This document shows, one piece after another, positions 8,928 through 16,469 of a stretch of DNA of 36,140 nucleotides (position 1 is its first letter; each line of letters starts with the position of its first letter). Made by a program: the position numbers and the translations under genes. Under the pieces are notes generated by a model. That model was not told where the DNA came from, made no database searches, and saw only the letters and a list, made by a program, of their open reading frames with translations. Source of the DNA: Phycisphaeraceae bacterium (GTDB lineage: Bacteria > Planctomycetota > Phycisphaerae > Phycisphaerales > UBA1924); assembly GCA_019636495.1 (NCBI GenBank), contig JAHBXL010000025.1, positions 1 through 36,140 on the forward strand, in the 5' to 3' direction.

Positions 8928-8970
8928 AAAGTCTGCTTTACTAACGCGAGGCGCAAGTAGAGCGGACTTT
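8928..8970. repeat. Imperfect inverted repeat in an intergenic gap
   Basis: Arms AAAGTCTGCTTTAC (8928-8941) and GTAGAGCGGACTTT (8957-8970) pair at 12 of 14 positions across a 15-base spacer. The region is less GC-rich than its surroundings. It lies in the 195-base gap (8817-9011) between the end of the DUF1501 gene and the next minus-strand gene. It could be a terminator-like stem for the upstream operon or a dispersed repeat; there is no clean T-tract outside the stem. Nothing else is recognised in this gap. Confidence 0.6.
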
Positions 8971-9011
8971 GCCAGCAAGGTCCGAGACAGCAGCGGCATT
9001 CACCGGTGGAT

Positions 9012-10340
9012 CTAGGCCACCAGCCCCACGCCCTTGAACTCGTGGCGCGGCAGCACCGCCTTGATGTTCTCATTGCCCAGGAACGTCCCGACCACCTCGC
9101 CCAGAACATCCCGGAAGTCGGTCGTGTGGAGCAAGTCGCGCCGTTCGTGCAACTGATCGGGCGCAAGCCCGGGCCACTTGCCCACCACCTTGCGCGCCGA
9201 GGAATCGCCCATGGCCCTCGCCGCGGCGTGCCCGCGCTGAACCGCCCCGCCGACCAGGAACATGCAGTTGGCCCATCCGTGATCGGTGCCGGCCGTGCCG
9301 TTCTCCGCGGCGGTGCGCCCGAAGTCGGTCAGCGTCGCGACGAGTACATCGTCCATGCGGTCGCCCAGATCTCGCGTGAACGCCGCGACGGCGTCGCCGA
9401 ACTGCTGGGTCAGGTCGCCGAAGACCCCCATTCCGCCGCGGCCCTGGTTCTGGTGCGTGTCCCACCCGCCCAGACTCACCTCGACGACCTCGAGCCCGAG
9501 ATCGGCCTTGATCAACCGCGCGACCTGCTTCAACTTCTCCGCCAGCGGCGTGCGCGGATACTCGACGGCCGGCGTGTACTGCTGCTGCGTCACCGTCCGC
9601 AACTGGTCCAACCCGTCGAGCGTCGCGCCCGCCGTCTGGGCGAGCAGGTCCGTCGCCGCGGCACGCTCGCCCGCGTCCGCCGCCGATACGCCGTACGCGC
9701 GTTCCAGCGCGGCGGCGACGGTTGCGGGATCGACTCGGCGCGACGCCGGCAGTGTCAGGTCGTCGAGTCCGCGCACGGCGAACGCTGATGCCTTGCCCTG
9801 CATGATCCGCGGCAGCGTGTCGCCGACCGACACCGCGCGCAGCACCGCGCCCTCCTTGCCGGTCGACGTCGCCAGGTGGCGGTTCAGCCAGCCATCGGAG
9901 TTGATCGTGTTGCCCGCGACGCCCGTCTCCCAGGTGTCCTGCTCCTCGAAGTGCGAGCGGGTGTTGCGGTCATAGCCCACGGCGTGCGCGGCGACGGCGA
10001 GCCCATCATCAAACAGCGGCTTGAGCGCGGACAGACGCGGGTTCAGGCCGAATCGCCCATCGAGATCGATCGCGCCCGCCCCGGCCTCGCCCGCGGCGGT
10101 TCCCGGTCGCGGCACGGCCAGCGAGCGGCGGAGGGTGTAGTAGTGATCCTCGGCGTGGGGGACGACGAGGTTCAGCCCGTCCGCGCCGCCGCGAAGAAAG
10201 ATGCAGACGAGCGTTCGGCCCGCGCGCACCGCCCGCGGCCGGATTCCCGCGAGCACGGGCGCGGAGAACGCCGGCGCGACGCCGAGATACGTAAGTGCGG
10301 CACCGGTCGATTGCAGGAAATAGCGGCGGGTCAGGTGCAT
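9012..10340 (-). CDS. DUF1501 family protein, Tat-exported
   Basis: 442 residues from ATG 10340, with AGGAG eight bases upstream. The first residues (HLTRRYFLQS, then a hydrophobic run ending APAFSAP) are a twin-arginine signal, so the protein is folded and probably cofactor-loaded before export. The body has DUF1501 features: LVCIFLRGGADGLNLVVPH near the start, SHFEEQDTWETG in the middle, SLGGWDTHQNQ and later TLTDFGRTAAENGTAGTDHGWAN, the metal- and sulfatase-like pattern of this family. The DUF1800 gene lies directly upstream, with 14 bases between its stop and this ATG. The two families occur together widely in planctomycetes and other bacteria, and their shared function is still not settled. 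Family assignment is firm; biochemical function is not known. Confidence 0.92.
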   Translation of the reverse strand: MHLTRRYFLQSTGAALTYLGVAPAFSAPVLAGIRPRAVRAGRTLVCIFLRGGADGLNLVVPHAEDHYYTLRRSLAVPRPGTAAGEAGAGAIDLDGRFGLNPRLSALKPLFDDGLAVAAHAVGYDRNTRSHFEEQDTWETGVAGNTINSDGWLNRHLATSTGKEGAVLRAVSVGDTLPRIMQGKASAFAVRGLDDLTLPASRRVDPATVAAALERAYGVSAADAGERAAATDLLAQTAGATLDGLDQLRTVTQQQYTPAVEYPRTPLAEKLKQVARLIKADLGLEVVEVSLGGWDTHQNQGRGGMGVFGDLTQQFGDAVAAFTRDLGDRMDDVLVATLTDFGRTAAENGTAGTDHGWANCMFLVGGAVQRGHAAARAMGDSSARKVVGKWPGLAPDQLHERRDLLHTTDFRDVLGEVVGTFLGNENIKAVLPRHEFKGVGLVA

Positions 10341-10354
10341 CGAAGAACTCCTGC

Positions 10355-13300
10355 TCACTTCAGGCCTGCCTCGGGCAGTTGCGCGATGAACGTGGCCACC
10401 GCGCGGACGCGCTCGTCGCGCTGCCCGGTTGTACCGGCCAGCACGTCCATGGCCGCGGCGAACGACGCCGGGCCCAGCACCCGCCCCGTCAGGCGGAGCG
10501 CCACGATATCGATGATGCGCCTCGCCTCGTCGTCGGTGGGTGCATCGCGCCGCCGATCCACGTGCCGCAGGTCGCCGGGCACGAACGACGCGAGTTGCCA
10601 CTCGGCCCTGCGCGCAAGCCGCCACCGCTGCAGCAGCGCGTTGGACGACATCGCGTCGGCGTCGTTCTCCGGGTAGCCATCGGGCGTGGCACGCTCGAAC
10701 AGACCAAAGCCCGACGACTGCAGGAACTCGCCCACGGCGTGCGCGTTGGTCTCGCCCGTGACGCGGGCCATCCGCACGCCGAAATCCAGCGGGTGCGCCA
10801 CGCGACGCCGCGATGCCTCGCGCCAGAACGATGGGTGTCGCGCCATCTCCAGCAGCACCGCGCGCATGTCCCCGTCCGTCCGCGCGAAAACGCTCGCCAG
10901 ATCATCGACGAGGTCCTCGGGCGGCGGTTCGCAGCAGTAGTGCGCGGCGAGTTTCCGGCAGACGAACCGCGCCGTGCTCGGATGCGCGCTGAGCAGGTCG
11001 AGCGCGACGCCGGCCCTTGCAAAGCGGTCGTGCGCGGGCGTCTCGGGAAACTCCATTCCCAGCACCGTGCGGGCCCTCGGGTCGCTCAGCCGAGGGTCAA
11101 ACCTGAACCGTTCCGCCGCCGCGCCCTCGCCCCCGGGCGCGGTGCGCCCGTCGGCGTGGGCCGAGGTGCTCCACCCCGCGAGGATGCACGCCAGGTGCGT
11201 GACGTCCTCCTGCGTGTAGCCGCCGTGCACGCCCAGCGTGTGCAGTTCCATGATCTCGCGGGCATAGTTCTCGTTGATCCGCCGGGCGAACGACCGCTCC
11301 TGGTCGAGATATCGCAGCATCGCCGGGCTCGTCGCCGAGGCACGCAGCAGGTCGGCGAAATGCGCAGCGCCCAGCCGCGCAAACGACTCGTGCTCGTCCG
11401 ACTTGCGCCGGCCCTCGGTCTTGCGGATGTACGTCGAGAAGTGGTTCTGTGTCCACAGCACGAACCGCGCCCGCACCGGGTTGGGCGTCGTCAACGCGTG
11501 CGAGAGCACGCGGCGTGCCACGTCGTACTCGCCGCGCGGGTTGGGGAACCGCGCCGACGCCAGTCCGGCCGCCGCCAGTTCGCCGTCGCTGTCCGCCGAT
11601 GCACCCAGCGACCGCGACAGGTACTCATCGATGCCCAGCATCAGCGCCTCGGCAAGGTCCCGCGCCGACGGTCCGAATCCGAACCGGTCCAGCGCAACCA
11701 GCACGCGCTCATGGTCCGTCAGTGCATCCGGCATCGCGGCGAGCGCTTCGATCTCGCGCGTTTCGGACTCGTGCACCGCGCCATCGGCGCTCCAGGCGCG
11801 GATGCTGAGCGTGTGCCGGCCGGGGTCCAGCCCCGCGCACGAGAACGGCAGCACGAACGGCCCGGGCCTGAGCGCGGTTTCCAGCATCATGCCCGTCGGC
11901 CGGCCATCGATCAGCAACTCGATGCGCCGGAGCGCCGAACCGATCGCCGCATCAACGACCGCCGCGCCCTGCGCGAAGACGCGATCGGTCCCATCGCCCT
12001 GCCGCGGGTACACGATGTCGATCCGCGCTCCTGAACCTGCGGGCCCGCGGGCTGTGCCGACAAACGACACCGCCGCCAGCCACGCGTTGCGGTCGCCCTT
12101 GCCCGCCTCGTACTTGTCATTCACAAACGAAACCAGCAGCCGCTTCGGGCCGCGCGCAAGTCGCAGCGCCTCGCGCATCTCGACCTCGTGCGGGCCCCAC
12201 CACGTCGTCGGCACGCGCAGCACCCCCGTCGCGGCCGGCAGCGGCGCGCCGGAGTCGAATGGCGCATCGCTCTCGACCAGCGCAAACTCCAGCACCGCCG
12301 GGCCGTCGAAGTTCTGGCCGATCGCCTCGGCCTCGAGCCTGAACTCGCCCTCCAGATCATCGGGCAGCGTCAGCGCCAGCGTGGCATTGGACGCGAGGCC
12401 CGCACTGGCGCGCTCCTCGGGCTGCTTCTCGCCGGTGCGCAACGATCGCGTGGTGTCGCACCATGCGGGGTCGTGGATCGTGAAACGGTGGTAGGCCGCG
12501 GTCGCGCCGGCACTCCCCGTTCCGCCGCGCCACATCACGCGCTGGTCCGGCGTTCGCGCCGCACCGCCGGATGCACCGGCCGCCGCCATCGCCAGCGTGT
12601 TCTGCCCCGCGTCGAACGCTGATGGATCGATTCGGAACCGCGGCGAGTAGGCGTACTGGGCGGCGATCTCCCGCCCGTTCAACAGCAGCGAAACCCGCGG
12701 CGCGGGCGCTCTTGCCGCATCGCGGTCCGATGCGCCCGCGCGCTGCCACACCACGCCGCGAATCTCGACTTCACCGGGGATGCTGCGCCCGTCGAGCACT
12801 TCGGCAAAGGCGATGCGCACCGGCCCCGCGCCCGCGGCATTCATCGCCGCGACCGAGGCAGGCCACGAAGCGCCCTCCTCGCGACCCGCCCCGTCCATGC
12901 CCATCATGCCGCCCATCGCCATGCCGCCCTGCATCGACATCATCCCGCCCGTGTCCGTCGCGGCGGCGGGTGCGCCGCTCGCATCGGCAACGCGGAGCAA
13001 CTCCCATCGATCCAGCCGCAGGTTTCGATCCGCACCGCTTCCGGCGTAGAAGTCGTTCATGAAGTGCAGGCGCACGGTGTGCTTGCCCGCATCGAGGCGG
13101 AACGGTGTGCCGAGCGACAGGCGGTGCCATTGCCGCGCCAGCACGGGACCGCTGGTGACCGGGCGGGTCTCCGTCGCGTTTCCCGGGTTGATGACGATGC
13201 CGACGCTGGGGAACGTGCCCATCGAGATGTCCGCGCCGGCGACGATCGCCAACTGGTACCAGCCGGGGGACTCGACCTCGACCGGGAAACCGAACCGCGG

Positions 13301-14152
13301 ATACGTCCCCGCGTTGGAGAAGAACCGTCCGCCGGAAGCGCTGCCATCGCGCTGCACCGCCGTGCGGCTGCTGCGCTGCTGGCGGTCGTAGGGGTTCGGC
13401 TCGTCGAGGCCGTAGTCCTCCTCGCATTCGCCGGACATCAGCGCCGCGCTGTCGGCGCTCAGCACGCGCACGACTGTCGGCAGGCTCCGGCGTTCGCGGC
13501 CATCGGCATCAACGACTCGCGCGATCAACCGCAGCGGGCCCTCGGGCACATCGGCCGCGTCGAACTCAAAGCACGCGTGAACCAGCGGGCCCTCTTCGGG
13601 TGTCGTGGTGCGCGCGGGGCGGATCGGATCGCGCCCCTGCACGAGCAGCCAAGCGCCGTGCTCGGCGTGCGGCGGGCCGTCGCCGCTTGCGGCCATGTTC
13701 CAGTACGAAACGCCGACGCTCACCCGGCCCCACACCGCCGCGCCGTTGCCGGGGCCCTCGATCGTCGGGCGGTCAAACTCCTCGAGCACCGGCGAGTGCC
13801 GCCGCTCGACATGCACGGCGGCGCTCGCATCGCCCGCGCGCAGCGCCGCCCGTCCTTCGCGCAACGGACGCACCACGGCATAGCCGACAATCTGACCCGC
13901 GAGCACCCGCGCCGGCGACACCACCGCCAGTACTCCCGTGTCGTCGCTCGTCGTTTCGATGGTGCGCGATTCGGCCGCGGCCTCTCCAAGCAGCACCGGC
14001 ACGATGCGATCGCGCCCGATGGTCATGACCAGCGAGTCCGCCGCGAACCGCGTCACCGGCTCCACCGCCGCAAGGCCCGCGCCAGTTGTCGGTGGCTGCG
14101 CAAGACACGCCGCGCCCAGGACGATCCATGCCGCGATCGAGTGTTTCAGCAT
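10355..14152 (-). CDS. Large secreted DUF1800 protein with N-terminal beta-rich and Met-rich regions
   Basis: 1265 residues from ATG 14152, which opens a signal peptide (LKHSIAAWIVLGAACLAQ). Most DUF1800 proteins have about 450-600 residues; here that domain occupies only the last 450 or so (RFGFGPSARDLAEAL, FVLWTQNHFSTYIRK, YLDQERSFARRINENYAREIMELHTLGVHGGYTQEDV, FVCRKLAAHYC). The preceding 800 residues contain two similar beta-sandwich regions that read like carbohydrate-binding modules (VHFMNDFYAGSGADRNLRLDRWEL and LVSFVNDKYEAGKGDRNAWLAAVSF), with Ig-like stretches around them. Near residues 401-423 is a Met/Gly-rich segment (MSMQGGMAMGGMMGMDG). It is the first gene of a two-gene operon with DUF1501. 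Location is the periplasm or cell surface; function is not established. Confidence 0.9.
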   Translation of the reverse strand: MLKHSIAAWIVLGAACLAQPPTTGAGLAAVEPVTRFAADSLVMTIGRDRIVPVLLGEAAAESRTIETTSDDTGVLAVVSPARVLAGQIVGYAVVRPLREGRAALRAGDASAAVHVERRHSPVLEEFDRPTIEGPGNGAAVWGRVSVGVSYWNMAASGDGPPHAEHGAWLLVQGRDPIRPARTTTPEEGPLVHACFEFDAADVPEGPLRLIARVVDADGRERRSLPTVVRVLSADSAALMSGECEEDYGLDEPNPYDRQQRSSRTAVQRDGSASGGRFFSNAGTYPRFGFPVEVESPGWYQLAIVAGADISMGTFPSVGIVINPGNATETRPVTSGPVLARQWHRLSLGTPFRLDAGKHTVRLHFMNDFYAGSGADRNLRLDRWELLRVADASGAPAAATDTGGMMSMQGGMAMGGMMGMDGAGREEGASWPASVAAMNAAGAGPVRIAFAEVLDGRSIPGEVEIRGVVWQRAGASDRDAARAPAPRVSLLLNGREIAAQYAYSPRFRIDPSAFDAGQNTLAMAAAGASGGAARTPDQRVMWRGGTGSAGATAAYHRFTIHDPAWCDTTRSLRTGEKQPEERASAGLASNATLALTLPDDLEGEFRLEAEAIGQNFDGPAVLEFALVESDAPFDSGAPLPAATGVLRVPTTWWGPHEVEMREALRLARGPKRLLVSFVNDKYEAGKGDRNAWLAAVSFVGTARGPAGSGARIDIVYPRQGDGTDRVFAQGAAVVDAAIGSALRRIELLIDGRPTGMMLETALRPGPFVLPFSCAGLDPGRHTLSIRAWSADGAVHESETREIEALAAMPDALTDHERVLVALDRFGFGPSARDLAEALMLGIDEYLSRSLGASADSDGELAAAGLASARFPNPRGEYDVARRVLSHALTTPNPVRARFVLWTQNHFSTYIRKTEGRRKSDEHESFARLGAAHFADLLRASATSPAMLRYLDQERSFARRINENYAREIMELHTLGVHGGYTQEDVTHLACILAGWSTSAHADGRTAPGGEGAAAERFRFDPRLSDPRARTVLGMEFPETPAHDRFARAGVALDLLSAHPSTARFVCRKLAAHYCCEPPPEDLVDDLASVFARTDGDMRAVLLEMARHPSFWREASRRRVAHPLDFGVRMARVTGETNAHAVGEFLQSSGFGLFERATPDGYPENDADAMSSNALLQRWRLARRAEWQLASFVPGDLRHVDRRRDAPTDDEARRIIDIVALRLTGRVLGPASFAAAMDVLAGTTGQRDERVRAVATFIAQLPEAGLK

Positions 14153-14298
14153 GTGTTCACCAGCCCTGCCGGATCGGCGGTATCCCGGGCCCGTGTGCTT
14201 GTACGCTTGCCCGGCACTTCAGATTACCCGATTGGACCGGGGATGCCAGCGTACAAACCCGCGCCGCGCCACGGGCGCGCCGAAATTCTGGCCCGGAT
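14153..14298. other. Intergenic region upstream of the DUF1800-DUF1501 operon, with an inverted repeat
   Basis: This 146-base gap must contain the promoter of the operon (minus strand) unless it is read through from comM. TTGTACGCT (14199-14207) and AGCGTACAA (14248-14256) are exact inverted copies 40 bases apart, possibly two half-sites for a regulator. I see no reliable -10 box and only a weak ribosome site before ATG 14152. Confidence 0.45.
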
Positions 14299-15984
14299 TC
14301 AGTTCTTGCGGTCCAAAAGGCGGTAACTGACCGCCTCGGCAACGTGCCCAGGGCCGATCTCTTCGGACCCCTCGAGGTCGGCGATGGTGCGCGAAACACG
14401 GCGGATCTTGTCGTAGGCCCGGGCCGAGAGGCCCAGTTCGGTCATCGCCTGCCCGAGGATGGCGCGGGCCTCCTCGGTCATGAGAGCCAGTCTGTCCAGT
14501 TGCCGCCCGCTCAGGCGCGAGTTGGGCGTGGTCGCGCCCTGCCGCGCGTTCTGTCGCTCACGCGCGGCGAGAACCTGCTCGCGCATCTGCGCGCTGCTGG
14601 TGCCGATCGGCGCCGACGACAACTGCTTCCACGGCACCGCGGGGGCCTCGACGTGCAGGTCGATGCGGTCGATGAGCGGGCCGGAGAGTTTGGCGAGGTA
14701 GCGGTCCATGGCGCGCTTGCCGAACTCGTCGCGCGGGATGTCGCCCTTGGGCGTCGGGTTCATCGCCGCGACGAGCATGAAACTCGCCGGGAATCGCACC
14801 GCCGAGTGCGCGCGGGCGATGGTCACGACGTGGTCTTCCAGCGGTTGCCGCATGGTCTCGAGCACGTCGCGGTCGAACTCGGGCAACTCATCCAGGAACA
14901 GCACGCCGCGGTGCGCCAGCGAGATCTCTCCCGGCCGCGGCACCACTCCGCCGCCGACAATCGCCGGCGCGGAAGAGGTATGGTGCGGCGAGCGCACGGG
15001 CCGCGTGGTGACGAGCCCCTGGCCCGGCTGCATCTGCCCCGCGGCCGAGTAAATGCGGGTGATCTCGACGGCCTCTTCGGCCGTGAGCGGCGGCAGCACG
15101 CCCGGCAGCGCGCGGGCCATCATCGTCTTGCCCGTGCCCGCGGGCCCCAACATCAGAAGATTATGAGAACCCGCCGCGGCGATGACGATCGCACGCTTCA
15201 CGGCCTCCTGGCCGCGGACATCGACAAAGTCGACCGGGGCCGCGGCGGTGGCGAGCATCGCGCCGACATCGACCGGTGGGTGGATGCCCGGCGGCAGCGC
15301 CCCGGTGAGAATGCCGACGACCTCGGCCAGAGTCGCGACCCCGATGGCCTCGACCCCCGGCACGACCGCTGCCTCGGGCGCGTTCTCCAGCGGCACGATC
15401 ACACCGCGCATGCCCCGCATCTTTGCCAGCGCCGCCATCGCGATCACGCCGCGGACGGGACGTAGGCGGCCATCGAGCGCGAGTTCGCCCGCGAAGAGGA
15501 ACCGCCGCGGGTCGATAGGCTCGATCTCCGGCGCGGCCTCGACCTCTCCGGGCTCGGCCCCCCCGCTGCCCTCGCGCCGCTGCCGCGCCATGTCGCCAAG
15601 GCCCGCGCCGCGCGAGGGCGCGAGGCGACGGCCCAGCGCCACCTGCACACGCTGCGACGAAGCCTCGCCCGGGTCGATCACGCCATCGGCGATGAGCATG
15701 CCGACCGCGATCGGCAGGTCGTACATCGGCCCCTCCTTGCGGAGGTGGGCCGGCGCGAGATTCACCACGACCTTGCCCTGCGGGAACCGGAACGCCGAGT
15801 TGCCCAGGGCCGAGCGGACGCGTTCGACCGACTCCTTCACGGCGGTATCGGGCAGGCCGACGACCGTGGCGCGCGGCTGCTGCTCGCCGTTCTCCCGGGC
15901 CTGCGCCACGTCGACATCGACCTCGACCTCGCAGGCGACGGCATCGATGCCTTGCAGGAGATAGGACTGGACGCGGGCGAGCAT
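14299..15984 (-). CDS. comM: ComM/YifB family Mg-chelatase-like AAA+ ATPase
   Basis: 561 residues from ATG 15984. The N-terminal domain has the family pattern (VVGLPDTAVKESVERVRSAL, VVVNLAPAHLRKEGPMYDLPIA). The ATPase core has Walker A GPAGTGKT (280-287), an insertion loop (PPLTAEEAVEITRIYSAAG), HTSSAPAIVGGG, a Walker B region (RGVLFLDELPEFDR) and the C-terminal RQLDRLALMTEEA region. Related proteins act as branch-migration helicases in natural transformation. Compared with usual members of about 500 residues, there is an extra, polar stretch near residues 107-159 (QRVQVALGRRLAPSRG, then Gly/Glu/Pro-rich) between the two halves of the N-terminal domain. The gene follows hicA by 33 bases. A possible nearly leaderless promoter is described separately. 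Confidence 0.93.
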   Translation of the reverse strand: MLARVQSYLLQGIDAVACEVEVDVDVAQARENGEQQPRATVVGLPDTAVKESVERVRSALGNSAFRFPQGKVVVNLAPAHLRKEGPMYDLPIAVGMLIADGVIDPGEASSQRVQVALGRRLAPSRGAGLGDMARQRREGSGGAEPGEVEAAPEIEPIDPRRFLFAGELALDGRLRPVRGVIAMAALAKMRGMRGVIVPLENAPEAAVVPGVEAIGVATLAEVVGILTGALPPGIHPPVDVGAMLATAAAPVDFVDVRGQEAVKRAIVIAAAGSHNLLMLGPAGTGKTMMARALPGVLPPLTAEEAVEITRIYSAAGQMQPGQGLVTTRPVRSPHHTSSAPAIVGGGVVPRPGEISLAHRGVLFLDELPEFDRDVLETMRQPLEDHVVTIARAHSAVRFPASFMLVAAMNPTPKGDIPRDEFGKRAMDRYLAKLSGPLIDRIDLHVEAPAVPWKQLSSAPIGTSSAQMREQVLAARERQNARQGATTPNSRLSGRQLDRLALMTEEARAILGQAMTELGLSARAYDKIRRVSRTIADLEGSEEIGPGHVAEAVSYRLLDRKN

Positions 15985-15993
15985 GTCGCGGCC

Positions 15994-16022
15994 AGTATAC
16001 CGAACTTCGCCCGAAGTTCACT
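15994..16022 (-). promoter_or_regulatory. Possible comM promoter with an 8-bp palindrome overlapping the hicA stop
   Basis: On the minus strand TATACT (15999-15994) lies nine bases before the comM ATG, a good -10 box for a leaderless or nearly leaderless transcript. Directly upstream GAACTTCG (16002-16009) and CGAAGTTC (16012-16019) form a perfect palindrome with a two-base centre, covering where a -35 element would be and the hicA stop codon. It may be an operator or a short hairpin. No clear -35 is seen. Confidence 0.4.
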
Positions 16023-16260
16023 CAAACAGAGTAGAAATCAGCACCTGCCGGCTGAAATTGTGGTGCTCTGCCAAGTCTCTCAGGATGGCATTCAGCGTAC
16101 CGACCTTCAAGGGACGATGGTTCGGCACGGTGATGCTGTGCCCGCCCGCCTGAATGCTGACGAGTCGGATGTGGCTCCCGGTTTGATGCGTCGGCTGATA
16201 GCCCAGCCGCGCGAGCACGCGGACAAGGTCCGAAGCATCCAAGTCACGCGGCAGCCTCAT
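16018..16260 (-). CDS. hicA: HicA family toxin (mRNA interferase)
   Basis: 80 residues, the normal size for HicA. The double-stranded-RNA-binding-like fold is recognisable: DLVRVLARLGYQPTHQTGSHIRLVS, with the catalytic His in the GSH motif, followed by HSITVPNHRPLKVGTLNAILRDL, the characteristic second half. HicA toxins cleave mRNA and are held inactive by HicB. The ATG overlaps the stop of the upstream antitoxin gene by four bases (ATGA), giving tight translational coupling with antitoxin first. All key residues are present, so an active toxin is expected. Confidence 0.92.
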   Translation of the reverse strand: MRLPRDLDASDLVRVLARLGYQPTHQTGSHIRLVSIQAGGHSITVPNHRPLKVGTLNAILRDLAEHHNFSRQVLISTLFE

Positions 16261-16469
16261 GCCGCGATGACCTCGTCACGTACGAAGTGGAGCCGGATCA
16301 CCGATGGTCGCTTCGCGGCATCGGGGAAGTGACATCGCACCGCATCCCGGACCATGTCCTTCAATGAGGCCAGGTCGTCGGCATCCGTGAAGATGGACTC
16401 GCCGAGGGCGCGGGCGTTGTATCCGCCATCCGGGTCTTCCTCAACAATGAACACGATCTCGCTGGCCAT
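16257..16469 (-). CDS. hicB: HicB-like short antitoxin
   Basis: 70 residues from ATG 16469. The sequence (EIVFIVEEDPDGGYNARALGESIFTDADDL, then MVRDAVRCHFPD) has the degenerate RNase-H-like fold of HicB. It ends after this domain with IRLHFVRDEVIAA, so it has no added helix-turn-helix or ribbon DNA-binding domain. Short relatives are, as I recall, often mislabelled in databases as part of 2-oxoisovalerate dehydrogenase; the adjacent hicA shows the true role. It is the first gene of the pair and overlaps hicA by four bases. Its start codon directly abuts that of the divergent aldehyde dehydrogenase, so its promoter must lie inside that gene or its start region. Confidence 0.88.
   Translation of the reverse strand: MASEIVFIVEEDPDGGYNARALGESIFTDADDLASLKDMVRDAVRCHFPDAAKRPSVIRLHFVRDEVIAA

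Noticed and set aside
8928..8970. Rho-independent terminator of the DUF1501 operon
   Set aside because: The T residues are part of the stem and no T-run follows it, so it is kept as an inverted repeat only.
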